A stretch of 64,000 nucleotides of DNA from Gammaproteobacteria bacterium (GTDB lineage: Bacteria; Pseudomonadota; Gammaproteobacteria; Competibacterales; Competibacteraceae): the NCBI GenBank assembly GCA_024235035.1, contig JACKNE010000013.1, positions 62,001-126,000 on the forward strand. Direction: 5' to 3'. The notes under the pieces are model-generated. The model saw only the letters and a list, made by a program, of their open reading frames with translations. It ran no database searches and was not told the origin of the DNA. Of the stretch, positions 51,841 to 60,388 are shown in pieces; within the stretch, counting starts at the first letter, position 1, and each line of letters begins with the position of its first letter. Made by a program: the position numbers and the translations under genes.

Positions 51841-52674
51841 ATGGCCACTCCCCAACACTTGCTGGTTATCGACCTAGAAACCCGACCCGACGCTGCAATC
51901 TTGCCAGCGAACTGTGACCCTGAAACTTTTCCCAAGCCGATTCAGCACGAAATCGTCACACTGGGTTTCCTGCTGGCGCGGATCGAGCGCGATGGCGAGC
52001 GGGAACGTTACCTGATCCGCAAACTGGGTTCGGCCAGCATCGCCGACCGGGGCGAGCGGGAAATCCTGACCGGATTCTGGCAGATGATCGATAAACAAAG
52101 GCCGCGCGTGGTGACTTGGAATGGGCGCAGTTTTGACGCCGCCGTTCTCAAGCAACGATCACTGATCCACGGACTGACCGCTTTCAACTGGCATCGGAGC
52201 GATCCGCGCTTCGGTTACGACTATCGCTACGAATCCAACTGGCACTGCGACCTAATGGACGTACTCAGCGATTTCGGCGCTTCACCACGCCTGGGATTGG
52301 ATGAAGCCGCCCAGGCGTTGGGTCTGCCGGGCAAATGGAATGGTCATGGAGAAAACGTGGCGGAGCAGGCAGCCGCTGGCGACTATGCCGCCATCGACCG
52401 GTATTGCGAAGGTGACGTTCTCAATACTTACCTGCTCTATTTGCGCTGGGCGTATTTCACCACCCGGCTCAGCGTGCATGGTCACAATACCAGCGTGCAA
52501 AATTTACTGGATTATCTTGTAGCGGGCCAGGAACAACATCCGCATTGGGGCGAGTTCGCCGAACGCTGGCAGGCCAGCGCCAGGCCCTGCCCGGTCTTCA
52601 TCCCCGAGGTGTGCAACGAACCAGAGCCGCAACCGCCGACGTCGCATCTACGCAGCGAGGATGTGTTGCCGTAG
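51841..52674 (+). CDS. Predicted 3'-5' exonuclease related to PolB
   Basis: 277 residues from the ATG at 51841; an upstream ATG at 51811 adds ten. It belongs to the DEDD-type exonuclease family (PF10108): motif I LLVIDLETRPD (Asp and Glu), motif II VVTWNGRSFDAAVL (Asp), and motif III around DYAAIDRYCEGDVLNTYLLYLR (Tyr and Asp, about 182-203). The role is nuclease activity in DNA repair, with no experimental guide here. The gene lies between ggt and the convergent anti-sigma gene. Confidence 0.88.
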   Translation: MATPQHLLVIDLETRPDAAILPANCDPETFPKPIQHEIVTLGFLLARIERDGERERYLIRKLGSASIADRGEREILTGFWQMIDKQRPRVVTWNGRSFDAAVLKQRSLIHGLTAFNWHRSDPRFGYDYRYESNWHCDLMDVLSDFGASPRLGLDEAAQALGLPGKWNGHGENVAEQAAAGDYAAIDRYCEGDVLNTYLLYLRWAYFTTRLSVHGHNTSVQNLLDYLVAGQEQHPHWGEFAERWQASARPCPVFIPEVCNEPEPQPPTSHLRSEDVLP

Positions 52675-52698
52675 TGCTGGCGGGCGGGTGCGAGTCCG

Positions 52699-53364
52699 CT
52701 ACAACACCTGCCAATGGGTCTGGTACAGGGGGCGAACCGGCGGTGTGGCGTCGGTGGTGGGCTGCATGCTCACCCATAAGGCGCCTTGAACCGGTCGCGG
52801 CATACCAGCAGGCAGAGACAGGATGCGGGCATCGCCCTGGTCGGGCAACACCCCCAACATCGTCGGTGGCTGGTCGCTGGCCTTCAACCATAGAAGACAT
52901 CGCTGGTCAGCAGGCATATCCATCGCCCGCAAGCTGTTGACATGCAATCGGCCATCGTCGGCCAGCGCCACGGTCCACAGCACATCACGATTAGGGTCAC
53001 GGATCGCCGCGAAAGACAAACCTGCTTCAGGCGGCGCCCATTGGGGCGCCAAGGCCACAACTGCCGCCAATACGCCGGCCAGGGCTAGGCCACGCCAGAG
53101 GGCTAGGCTGTTCCACCACGAATGGCGCGGCTTAACGGGAAACAGCCGCCGTTCGAGAGCACGCCAAACAGCGGGAGGTGGTGGTTCGGTCGCACTCGCG
53201 GCAGCCAGCCGGTTCAAACGACGCTCCCAATCACTCACCGCCCGACGCAACGTCGGATGTGCCGGCAACAGATTTTCAAAACGACGCCGCGCTGCGCCGT
53301 GCAGGGTGCCGAGCACATATTCGGCGGCAAGTGCGTCGCACAACGGGGGGTAATGCAGGTTCAT
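52699..53364 (-). CDS. Anti-sigma factor, RskA-like
   Basis: 221 residues. An N-terminal cytoplasmic helical part (DALAAEYVLGTLHGAARRRFENLL..., about 10-75) resembles the anti-sigma-K binding region. One transmembrane helix (about 90-110, LALWRGLALAGVLAAVVALAP) follows, then a periplasmic RskA domain (about 115-221). It should hold the sigma factor encoded six bases upstream at the membrane. The ZAS HxxxCxxC motif is absent, as in RskA proteins. Last gene of the bufferin operon. Confidence 0.85.
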   Translation of the reverse strand: MNLHYPPLCDALAAEYVLGTLHGAARRRFENLLPAHPTLRRAVSDWERRLNRLAAASATEPPPPAVWRALERRLFPVKPRHSWWNSLALWRGLALAGVLAAVVALAPQWAPPEAGLSFAAIRDPNRDVLWTVALADDGRLHVNSLRAMDMPADQRCLLWLKASDQPPTMLGVLPDQGDARILSLPAGMPRPVQGALWVSMQPTTDATPPVRPLYQTHWQVL

Positions 53365-53370
53365 GATGAT

Positions 53371-53922
53371 TCATTCCCCCAGGCAGGTTTTCAGACGTTG
53401 CAGGCTGCGCCGGACCCAGGCTTTGACCGTGCCCAGTGGTCGGTCCAATCGCTGAGCGATAGCGTCGTGAGTGAGTCCTTCGTAATAAGCCAGCAATACG
53501 GCGCGGCGCGGTTCTGGGTCGAGGATTTCCAGACAGCGGGTCAACTGGGTTTCACCCTGTTCCGCGTGCAATCGTTCCTCGGGACCCAGCCCTGTATCGA
53601 TCAATAAGGCCCAACCTTCCTCGCTCAGTTCCCCTCGCCGGCGCTGATCGCCACGCCGCGATCGGTCGATGGCCAAGCGACGGACAATCGCGCCCATCCA
53701 GGTCAGCGGCTGGCCGAGATGCTGCCGGTAGTCGCCCGCCCGCTGCCAGATACGGACAAAACTTTCTTGCAGCAGATCTGCCGCCAATTCGCGGTCTCGG
53801 GTCACGCCCAGTAACAAACCGTATAGCTTCGGCGCGGCCTGCTGGTACAACGCCTCAAAGGCGCGCCGGTCATTCAATGCGCAACGGGCCAGCAAATCAG
53901 CCAGTGAATCAGGAGATGCCAT
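53371..53922 (-). CDS. ECF RNA polymerase sigma factor
   Basis: 183 residues. Region 2 (DRRAFEALYQQAAPKLYGLLLGV, DLLQESFVRIWQRAGDYR, about 18-70) and region 4 (AVLLAYYEGLTHDAIAQRLDRPLGTVKAWVRRSLQRLK, about 140-178) match SigK/RpoE-type ECF factors. It directs polymerase to stress or metal-responsive promoters and is probably held by the anti-sigma protein downstream. It follows bufC by 87 bases; the likely target includes the operon itself, as in other DUF2282-DUF692 operons. Confidence 0.92.
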   Translation of the reverse strand: MASPDSLADLLARCALNDRRAFEALYQQAAPKLYGLLLGVTRDRELAADLLQESFVRIWQRAGDYRQHLGQPLTWMGAIVRRLAIDRSRRGDQRRRGELSEEGWALLIDTGLGPEERLHAEQGETQLTRCLEILDPEPRRAVLLAYYEGLTHDAIAQRLDRPLGTVKAWVRRSLQRLKTCLGE

Positions 53923-54009
53923 GATGGATGCTCACACCAGGGTAGGCCGCCAACCTGTGGTGTCCATGCGCGGTAAGACGCCAATGACATTTATGACACA
54001 GGTCTGGGA

Positions 54010-54789
54010 TTACAAAGCACCCATTATAGGCGGTCCCAGCGCTCTTTCATTCAGCCAACATGCCAGCGCTCTGCTCAGATCGAAGGTCGGATCTCGCTGG
54101 AGCGCCGCCTCGGCGGCTTCAGCCAGCGGTCGCTGGGTGGCGAACGCTTTGAGCAAGGTCAATTCGCCGATGGTTAGCTCGCGCTGATGAACCACCCCGT
54201 CCCGACGCCAGATCATGACCCTTTCGGCCTGTTGGAGATCGATGGTTTCCAACAGGTCTCCTTCGGATTGATGCGCGGTCCAGATAGCGTGGATCGGCCA
54301 AGCCGATTCTAGCCACTGGGTCGCAGGATGCACCGAGATGCGCAAACTGGCCAATTGGTCTGCTGGAATCGCCGCCAGCCGATCCGGCGTCAGCGACTCA
54401 CCTTCAGCAGCGAACAGCGCCTCGTTGCGCGCCCATTCCAACCGCGCCACATCCGCCAGCCAGGGCAGTTCCGCCAGAGGTCGGAAATTCGCCAAAAAAT
54501 CTGTAAAATCATGGCCGTAAGCATACAGTATCGGTTGTTGCGGCGGGCGCTCCGCGATGAAGGTCAAGGTCGTGGCGGTAAAACACTCGGTGCCGATCAG
54601 TTGCCGGACCACGGGAAATGCAGCTTCCAGCACACTCAACAAGGCATGGCGGACATTGTTGCGATAGACCGCCAGGCGGCGTCCGCGCTGTTCCGGCGGG
54701 TCGGCCAGCAACCCGGACAGCGCCGGATCGGAACCGCTGGCCGACAGCAGCATGCGCTGCATCTGAGTTTGCAATTCAGCCAGCCGCAT
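54010..54789 (-). CDS. bufC: BufC / HvfC-like (DUF2063) protein
   Basis: 259 residues. The DUF2063 N-terminal part reads LAVYRNNVRHALLSVLEAAFPVVRQLIGTECFTATTLTFIAERPPQQPILYAYGHDFTDFLA in essence, the family signature (about 35-95). DUF2063 proteins are the partner of DUF692 oxidases: they bind the precursor leader and present it to the enzyme. The gene overlaps bufB by 14 bases, so coupling is clear. The C-terminal half is less conserved. Confidence 0.9.
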   Translation of the reverse strand: MRLAELQTQMQRMLLSASGSDPALSGLLADPPEQRGRRLAVYRNNVRHALLSVLEAAFPVVRQLIGTECFTATTLTFIAERPPQQPILYAYGHDFTDFLANFRPLAELPWLADVARLEWARNEALFAAEGESLTPDRLAAIPADQLASLRISVHPATQWLESAWPIHAIWTAHQSEGDLLETIDLQQAERVMIWRRDGVVHQRELTIGELTLLKAFATQRPLAEAAEAALQRDPTFDLSRALACWLNERALGPPIMGAL

Positions 54790-55636
54790 CGGTCACCTCC
54801 TGTAGATAGCGTTCCGCCCGCTCCGCCTCAGCCAGCAGTATCGGCAATTCTGGGATATCGGTGTCCCATTCCATCAGCACCGGGCAGGGACCGGTCCGGC
54901 GTAAGGTGGCGGCGAGCAGCGCCCAAACCGCTTCGGCGACTGGAGAACCGTGGTCGTCGATCAGCAATTCGCCCCAGGAGGTGGCGACACGGGCATGGCC
55001 GGCAATATGAATCTCACCGATCGCCTCCAGCGGCAGTGCATCCAGCATGGCCCATGCGTCGCCGCCGTGGTTGACGGCGCTAACATAAAGGTTATTGACA
55101 TCCAGCAACAGACCGCAGCCGGTGCGATGCACCAGTTCGCTGAGAAAAGCGGCTTCGTCCCAGTCGGTGTGCTGGAAGCGCAGATAAGTAGACGGGTTTT
55201 CCACCAGCAGGCGCCGACCCAGCGCCTCCTGCGCCTGATCGATGTTGGCGGCGACGAGGGTCAACGCTTCATCGGTATAGGGCAGCGGCAGCAAATCGGC
55301 CAGAAAACGCCCATCCGGGGCCGTGGACCAGGCTAGATGTTCGGAGATCGCCTCCGGTTCCAGTCGGTCGTATAAACCCCGCAACCGCGCCAGATGCGTT
55401 GCGTCCAACCCGCCTGCCGATCCCAGCGACAAACCCACCCCGTGGCAACTCAGCGGATAATCGCCGCGTAATTGTTCCAGGGCCGCCAAGCGGGGGCCAC
55501 CGGGGGCGAGGTAGTTTTCACTATGGATTTCCAGCCATGCCACCGGTTGGGGTGTAGCCAGGAATGCCGGCAAGTGGGGATGACGCAGGCCAATGCCGGC
55601 CTGGGCCGGCAGTGTGGCGCGGTTGCGGGTAAACAT
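54776..55636 (-). CDS. bufB: BufB / DUF692 multinuclear iron oxidase
   Basis: 286 residues, a TIM-barrel of the MNIO family (multinuclear non-heme iron-dependent oxidases). Motifs are IGLRHPHLPAF, WLEIHSENYLAPG, CHGVGLSLGS, SEHLAWS, ENPSTYLRF, GCGLLLDVNNLYVSAVNHG and EIHIAGHA, which hold the His, Asp and Glu iron ligands. Bufferin enzymes of this family convert cysteines in the DUF2282 precursor into thiooxazole heterocycles. The gene lies 27 bases after bufA and overlaps bufC, so the trio forms a complete bufferin system. Confidence 0.93.
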   Translation of the reverse strand: MFTRNRATLPAQAGIGLRHPHLPAFLATPQPVAWLEIHSENYLAPGGPRLAALEQLRGDYPLSCHGVGLSLGSAGGLDATHLARLRGLYDRLEPEAISEHLAWSTAPDGRFLADLLPLPYTDEALTLVAANIDQAQEALGRRLLVENPSTYLRFQHTDWDEAAFLSELVHRTGCGLLLDVNNLYVSAVNHGGDAWAMLDALPLEAIGEIHIAGHARVATSWGELLIDDHGSPVAEAVWALLAATLRRTGPCPVLMEWDTDIPELPILLAEAERAERYLQEVTDAAG

Positions 55637-55663
55637 CGACGTATCAATCAGCTCGCAACCGGT

Positions 55664-55957
55664 TTAGCCATGCCCGGCTGGCTTGCCCATGCCCTTAAAC
55701 GCTTCCAACTTGCCGCCCATCTGCTCACAAGTGCCCTTGGCGGCATATTTCCAGTCTTGACCATCGTAGTCAGACGCCGATTGCCCGGAACAGGCGTGGG
55801 TGCCCGCCGCGCTGGCGCAGTCGTTCTCACCGGCTTTGCTGACGCCGTAACATTTTTCCTTACCACCCTCGGCGGCAAACACCGGGCTGGCGGCGAGACC
55901 CAGGGCGCCAGCGACGGCGGCGGCGAGTGCGATCTGGTTGAAAGCGGTCTTGACCAT
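55664..55957 (-). CDS. bufA: Bufferin precursor BufA1 (DUF2282)
   Basis: 97 residues. A signal peptide (about 1-29, ending PVFA-AE) precedes a core with four cysteines: Cys36 in EKCYGV, Cys47 in ENDCAS, Cys56 in HACSG and Cys77 in KGTCEQ. This is the DUF2282 layout in which the first pair (EKCYGV and KAGENDCA) is modified. Bufferins are periplasmic copper-binding RiPPs. AGAGGAAG provides the ribosome site. It leads the five-gene operon and is divergent from ada across 244 bases that should contain the ECF promoter. Confidence 0.92.
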   Translation of the reverse strand: MVKTAFNQIALAAAVAGALGLAASPVFAAEGGKEKCYGVSKAGENDCASAAGTHACSGQSASDYDGQDWKYAAKGTCEQMGGKLEAFKGMGKPAGHG

Positions 55958-56201
55958 GATGAATCTTCCTCTGCAATGGTGTTGAAAAAAGGTTGTCGGT
56001 GTCGGAATAGTCCGGCTGACAAATTTAGCTTACGTAGGAAATGTGGCTTTAGATGCAGCGTGCGGAAAAAAAGTTGATTCTTTTACTGGGGTATTATGGC
56101 GGCGGAATGCGAATTCAAAAGCAAGAGTCGGAGTGTTTTATCGGTGCGTAAAGTCCAAGCTGACCGAGTCATTCGAGAGAAACCGAAGCAGGTAGACAAC
56201 T

Positions 56202-57362
56202 ATGGCCATCAAAAATGCACAGCGGGCGGCGGAAACGACAGGCGATCCACGTTGGACAGCGCTAAAGGCGCGCGACCCGGAAACCGACGGCTCCTTCGTC
56301 TATGCGGTGCGAAGCACCGGCGTATATTGCCGACCCACTTGTCCATCACGTCTGGCCCGGCCCGAGAACGTCGTCTTTTATGCCACCTGCGAGGAAGCGG
56401 AGCGCGCCGGGTTTCGCCCTTGCCAACGCTGCAAACCCGACCGACGTCCGCTGGCGGCGGAACAGGCCGCCAACGTGGCCGCATGGTGTCGTTTCATCGA
56501 AGCCACCGAACCAGCCCCGACCCTCGGCGAACTGGCCGCCCATGCCGGCATCAGCCCCTATCATCTACATCGTCTTTTCAAATCCTTGACCGGCTTGACT
56601 CCCAAAGCTTACGCGATCGCGCACCGGGCGGCGCAAGTGCGCCGCACCTTGCGCTCCAGCGCGACGGTGACCAAAGCGCTCTATGACGCCGGCTACAACT
56701 CCAACGGGCGGTTTTACCAGGAATCCCATCGGATACTGGGCATGACGCCCACCCGTTACCGCGCGGGTGGTATGGATACGGAAATTCGTTTTGCCATCGG
56801 TGAATGTTCTCTCGGTGCGATCTTGGTCGCGCAAAGCGAACATGGCGTTTGCGCCATCCTGATGGGCGACGATCCGGATGCGCTGGCCTGCGATCTTCAG
56901 GACCGTTTTCCCGCCGCCCGCCTCATCGGCGGCGATGCAGGCTTCGAGCAACAAATCGCCGACGTGGTGGGCTTGGTCGAAATGCCGCAACGAGGTTTCG
57001 ATCTGCCCCTTGATGTACGCGGCACCGCATTCCAGCAACGGGTATGGCAAGCGTTGCAAGCTATTCCGGCAAGTCAGACGCTCAGTTATCGAGAGGTCGC
57101 CCGACGCATCGGCTCGCCCCGAGCGGCCCGCGCCGTCGCCCAGGCTTGCGCCGCGAATCCCTTGGCGGTGGCGATCCCCTGTCATCGCGTCGTGCGCCAC
57201 GATGGCGGTTTGTCCGGTTATCGCTGGGGCGTGGAGCGCAAACGGGCTTTATTGGCCAGAGAGGCTGATCATACTACCGACGAACTTGACCTTGCTGAAG
57301 CACCTATCGGCGATGAGACAGTGGAGACTGGCCAGATCGTGCTTGGGAATCACCCGGCTTGA
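56202..57362 (+). CDS. ada: Ada: methylation-responsive regulator and O6-methylguanine methyltransferase
   Basis: 386 residues with all three Ada parts. An N-terminal zinc domain has the phosphotriester methyl acceptor in GVYCRPTCPS and the second cysteine pair in PCQRCKPDRR. An AraC-type helix-turn-helix region follows (LGELAAHAGISPYHLHRLFKSLTGLTPKAY, about 105-135). The C-terminal methyltransferase carries the active PCHR site in AIPCHRVVRHDG (about 327-338) and GGLSGYRWG. It repairs alkylated DNA and then activates its own regulon. No companion alkB or aidB gene is next to it. Confidence 0.95.
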   Translation: MAIKNAQRAAETTGDPRWTALKARDPETDGSFVYAVRSTGVYCRPTCPSRLARPENVVFYATCEEAERAGFRPCQRCKPDRRPLAAEQAANVAAWCRFIEATEPAPTLGELAAHAGISPYHLHRLFKSLTGLTPKAYAIAHRAAQVRRTLRSSATVTKALYDAGYNSNGRFYQESHRILGMTPTRYRAGGMDTEIRFAIGECSLGAILVAQSEHGVCAILMGDDPDALACDLQDRFPAARLIGGDAGFEQQIADVVGLVEMPQRGFDLPLDVRGTAFQQRVWQALQAIPASQTLSYREVARRIGSPRAARAVAQACAANPLAVAIPCHRVVRHDGGLSGYRWGVERKRALLAREADHTTDELDLAEAPIGDETVETGQIVLGNHPA

Positions 57363-57707
57363 TGGTCGCTCAATTGGAAAAAAGCGAGTGATTGTTGAAG
57401 CTTACGGGCCTGATCGCCCATCGCTTGGCTGGTATTGTCGGCTCTTTGTTTCACTATGCTGTTATGCGTGACATTTCAGACCAAGCGGTGATTGGTCCAA
57501 TCCTGATGATGTAGGAGCTGATTTACAGGTAGTTAATTTTATAGTACGGCTTGCAAGCAAAGATTCATTTTAATAAGACGGTAAAAGAGTCTCCGTAGAC
57601 TAAGGCGCGTTTTTGAGAAGCAGAAAGTCAGCAGAGCGATACAGATCGCCAGATCGTCTGATGCCGCGCATTCCACTACTTGCCTTGCCTTGGGGAGTCT
57701 TGAATTC
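57363..57707. other. Intergenic region between ada and the alkaline phosphatase
   Basis: 345 bases. A short hairpin AGTCT-CCGT-AGACT lies at 57588-57601, followed by AAGGCGCGTTTTTG, which could terminate the ada transcript weakly. I looked for a PhoB box before the phosphatase and did not find a convincing one. Confidence 0.35.
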
Positions 57708-59276
57708 ATGAAGTTTGCTAAGAAATCTTTAGTGGCCGCCATGGCCATCGCCTTGTCTGCTGGAGTTGTCGCATCTGCCGAGGCCGAAGACGCTTCCACT
57801 TGGTACGACGCTGGCCAACAAGCCCTCAAGGAGGCAAAACGCTTGAATTCGAACGAGCGCCGCGCCAAGAATGTGATCTTGTTCGTGGGCGATGGCATGG
57901 GCATCTCCACGGTGACCGCCGCGCGTATCCTGAGCGGGCAGTTCCAGGGCAAGGATGGCGAGAAGAACTCGTTGTCCATGGAAACACTGCCCTATGTTGC
58001 TCTGTCCAAGACCTACTCCGCCAATCAACAGACACCGGATTCCGCGCCCACCATGACCGCTATGGTGACGGGCGTGAAGACCAACGACGGGGAATTGAGC
58101 GTCGATCAAGCCGTTGAGCGCAAGGAAAAGGACAATACGGTCATCCAGGCGCACAAACTCACCACCATTCTGGAATTGGCCAAGGCTCGCGGCATGGCCA
58201 CCGGCGTGGTTTCCACCGCTCGGTTGACCCACGCCACCCCCGCTGCTACCTATGCGCATACTTCGGAACGCGACTGGGAAGCCGATAGCAATCTGCCCTC
58301 CGATACGACGGTCAAGGATATCGCAGCCCAGTCCGTGGATAACTTCGCACCCAACGATGGCATGGACGTGTTCATGGGGGGTGGCCGTACCTATTTCATG
58401 CCCAATACTCAATCCGATCCGGAGTACCCGACCACCAAGGGTCGTCGCAAGGACGGACGCGATCTGATCGCCGAGTGGCAAAACAAGTTCGGTTGCTCCT
58501 ATATCTGGAACCAAGCGCAGTTCGATGCCATCGATCCTGCCGAATCTCAGTGTGTGCTGGGTTTGTTCGAGCCTTCGCATATGCAATATGAGGCGGATCG
58601 CGCCAATGATGGCGCTGGTGAACCTTCCGTCGCTGAGTTGACCAGCAAAGCGATCGATATCCTCACGGCGAACAGTCGCAGCCGCCGTGGGCAGGGCGCG
58701 GAGCGCGCCAGAAGGGATAAAGGTTTCTTCCTGATGGTGGAAGGAGGCCGTATCGACCACGGTCATCATGCCAGCAATGCCTATCGCGCCCTGACCGACA
58801 CCATCGCCATGGACGAAGCCATCAAGGTAGCGATGGAGAAGACCGATTCCAGCGACACGCTGATCATCGTCACCGCCGATCACAGCCACACGTTCACCAT
58901 CGCCGGTTATCCCAAGCGCGGCAATCCGATCCTGGGCAAAGTCGTCAATCCAGGGCAAACCGATTTCGCTACAGCCGCCGATGGGATGCCCTACACCACC
59001 GTGTCCTATGCCAATGGCCCCGGCTTTCATGTCCTGCCAGTGGGTGGCGACACGGTCTACAGCGAGCCTGTCCAGGCAGGTCGTGTGACGGACTTGACCA
59101 GCGTGAATACCGAAGATCAAGGTTTCCATCAGGAATCCCTGGTGCCATTGTCTTCGGAAACCCATGCGGGTGAGGACGTGGCCATCTTCTCCGGCGGACC
59201 CAAGGCGCATCTGCTGCACGGTGTGCAGGAACAGAACTACATCTTTCATGTGATGAAGGATGCGCTAAGTCTTTAA
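57708..59276 (+). CDS. phoA: Alkaline phosphatase
   Basis: 522 residues from the ATG at 57708; the signal peptide is MKFAKKSLVAAMAIALSAGV with cleavage near ASAEA. The PF00245 motifs are FVGDGMGISTVTAARI (metal ligands, about 64-80), the catalytic Ser112 in TPDSAPTMTAM, VSTARLTHATPAA, MVEGGRIDHGHHA and TADHSHTF near the C-terminus. It is a periplasmic Zn2+/Mg2+ phosphomonoesterase. The gene is followed by REP-like palindromes and a strong terminator. Confidence 0.93.
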   Translation: MKFAKKSLVAAMAIALSAGVVASAEAEDASTWYDAGQQALKEAKRLNSNERRAKNVILFVGDGMGISTVTAARILSGQFQGKDGEKNSLSMETLPYVALSKTYSANQQTPDSAPTMTAMVTGVKTNDGELSVDQAVERKEKDNTVIQAHKLTTILELAKARGMATGVVSTARLTHATPAATYAHTSERDWEADSNLPSDTTVKDIAAQSVDNFAPNDGMDVFMGGGRTYFMPNTQSDPEYPTTKGRRKDGRDLIAEWQNKFGCSYIWNQAQFDAIDPAESQCVLGLFEPSHMQYEADRANDGAGEPSVAELTSKAIDILTANSRSRRGQGAERARRDKGFFLMVEGGRIDHGHHASNAYRALTDTIAMDEAIKVAMEKTDSSDTLIIVTADHSHTFTIAGYPKRGNPILGKVVNPGQTDFATAADGMPYTTVSYANGPGFHVLPVGGDTVYSEPVQAGRVTDLTSVNTEDQGFHQESLVPLSSETHAGEDVAIFSGGPKAHLLHGVQEQNYIFHVMKDALSL

Positions 59277-59310
59277 TCCACTTTTTTTTAGGTTTTTCGA
59301 TAGCGTTCCT

Positions 59311-59528
59311 GTCGGGCAACTTATGCCCGACCTACTACGGTGTGGGTTCCACAAGAATCCTCGCAGAGGGGAAATCGGTAGTCGGGCACAGGACGTGCCC
59401 AACAGGCTACTTTAAATCCACCTCCTTGTTTTAGTTCTTCGATGGTTCTTGGAATCGGTAGGTCGGGCACAGGACGTGCCCGACAGGCGCGTTCTTGTCG
59501 GGCAACGCGGCGCTTATGCCCGACCTAC
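59311..59528. repeat. REP-like palindromes, four copies
   Basis: Four related units share a core of GTCGGGC... and GCCCGACCTAC: 59311-59335, 59378-59410, 59458-59488 and 59497-59528. Two of them have the form TCGGGCACAGGACGTGCCC(G/A)ACAGGC and two the form GTCGGGCAAC...ATGCCCGACCTAC. Each can fold into a hairpin. They sit between phoA and the next gene and look like a family of intergenic repeats. Confidence 0.8.
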
Positions 59529-59536
59529 TACTTTTG

Positions 59537-59563
59537 GAGAGGCCATCGAGCCTCTCTTTTTTT
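59537..59563 (+). terminator. Rho-independent terminator upstream of the secreted protein gene
   Basis: A 7-bp stem GAGAGGC/GCCTCTC with loop CATCGA is followed by TTTTTTT. It should end the phoA transcript. The next gene starts only 16 bases later, so that gene needs either read-through or a promoter inside the repeat region; the terminator could also act as an attenuator for it. Confidence 0.8.
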
Positions 59564-59578
59564 ATTACGGAGAACTTC

Positions 59579-60301
59579 ATGTCGCTGCGTTTCATCTCGA
59601 TGATTCTTGGCGGGTTGGTTTTGTCCAACCTGGCCTTTTCCGCGCCGACCGAGCCTGTCCAGACTCCGGCTGTGACCGTTTATGGAGAGATTGCGGCGCG
59701 CTTCACCACGACTTCTTGCGCGCTTCCTTGCCAGCAACCTCGCTCCAGCGACTGGTATTTCTGGCGCGCCAACGATCGGGTGGAAATCCGCGCCGATTCC
59801 AGCGAGGTCGGCGAAATTTGGCGCCGGGACGCTAAAGGACAGGTCAGCTTCGTCTATGTCGAGCCGCTGCATCGGCGCGGCATCGAATACAGTGCGGTCG
59901 ATCTGCGTATGATCCACCATCGACGATCCTGGGATGAATTGGCCAGTATCGTCCCACCAGCGGAGTTGGCTCAACTGGCTCCTGTGGGCGAAACGGAAAT
60001 TCTAGGCCACAAGGCGCAACGCTATCGCGGGAAATTGGGCGCACGCACGCTGGAGGTGGTCTGGGTACCCGACCTGCAATTGGCAACTCAGGTGATCAAT
60101 ACGGGTTCGGACCGGCAAGTGACGACCGAGCTGAAATCCTTGCTGACCGATCAAGATCCTATCGCTTCGATTTCCGACGATACACTGAACGATTTCCAAT
60201 TGGTGGATTTCGCGGATGTGGGGGACATGGAAACCAACGAATCCATGGCGTGGTTGAAGCAAGCCTTGGCGGCTCCCGGCCACGAGCATCACGATCACTG
60301 A
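59579..60301 (+). CDS. Secreted hypothetical protein with His-rich tail
   Basis: 240 residues from the ATG at 59579 with GGAG upstream; a longer frame to 59495 runs through the palindromes and terminator and is unlikely. A signal peptide is visible (ISMILGGLVLSNLAFS, cleavage near SAPT). The mature part has beta-rich segments (AVTVYGEIAARFTTTSC, VSFVYVEPL, LEVVWVPDLQLATQVI) recalling LolA/RseB-like sandwich folds. The C-terminus ends GHEHHDH, a possible metal site. Function unknown. Confidence 0.65.
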   Translation: MSLRFISMILGGLVLSNLAFSAPTEPVQTPAVTVYGEIAARFTTTSCALPCQQPRSSDWYFWRANDRVEIRADSSEVGEIWRRDAKGQVSFVYVEPLHRRGIEYSAVDLRMIHHRRSWDELASIVPPAELAQLAPVGETEILGHKAQRYRGKLGARTLEVVWVPDLQLATQVINTGSDRQVTTELKSLLTDQDPIASISDDTLNDFQLVDFADVGDMETNESMAWLKQALAAPGHEHHDH

Positions 60302-60388
60302 TCTCTCTTTTTTGTCACGTCTTGTCACGTTACAAATCTTGGCTTATCCTTCACCTCGATTCGTTGCCATCGATCGAGGTGAAGGCTC

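Noticed and set aside
57363..57707. Pho box upstream of the alkaline phosphatase
   Set aside because: A CTGTTAT-like half site near 57460 has no properly spaced second half.
57729..59249. 506-codon open frame opposite the alkaline phosphatase gene
   Set aside because: It mirrors phoA on the other strand, has His/Gly/Arg-rich composition and no motif; it is a GC-bias shadow.
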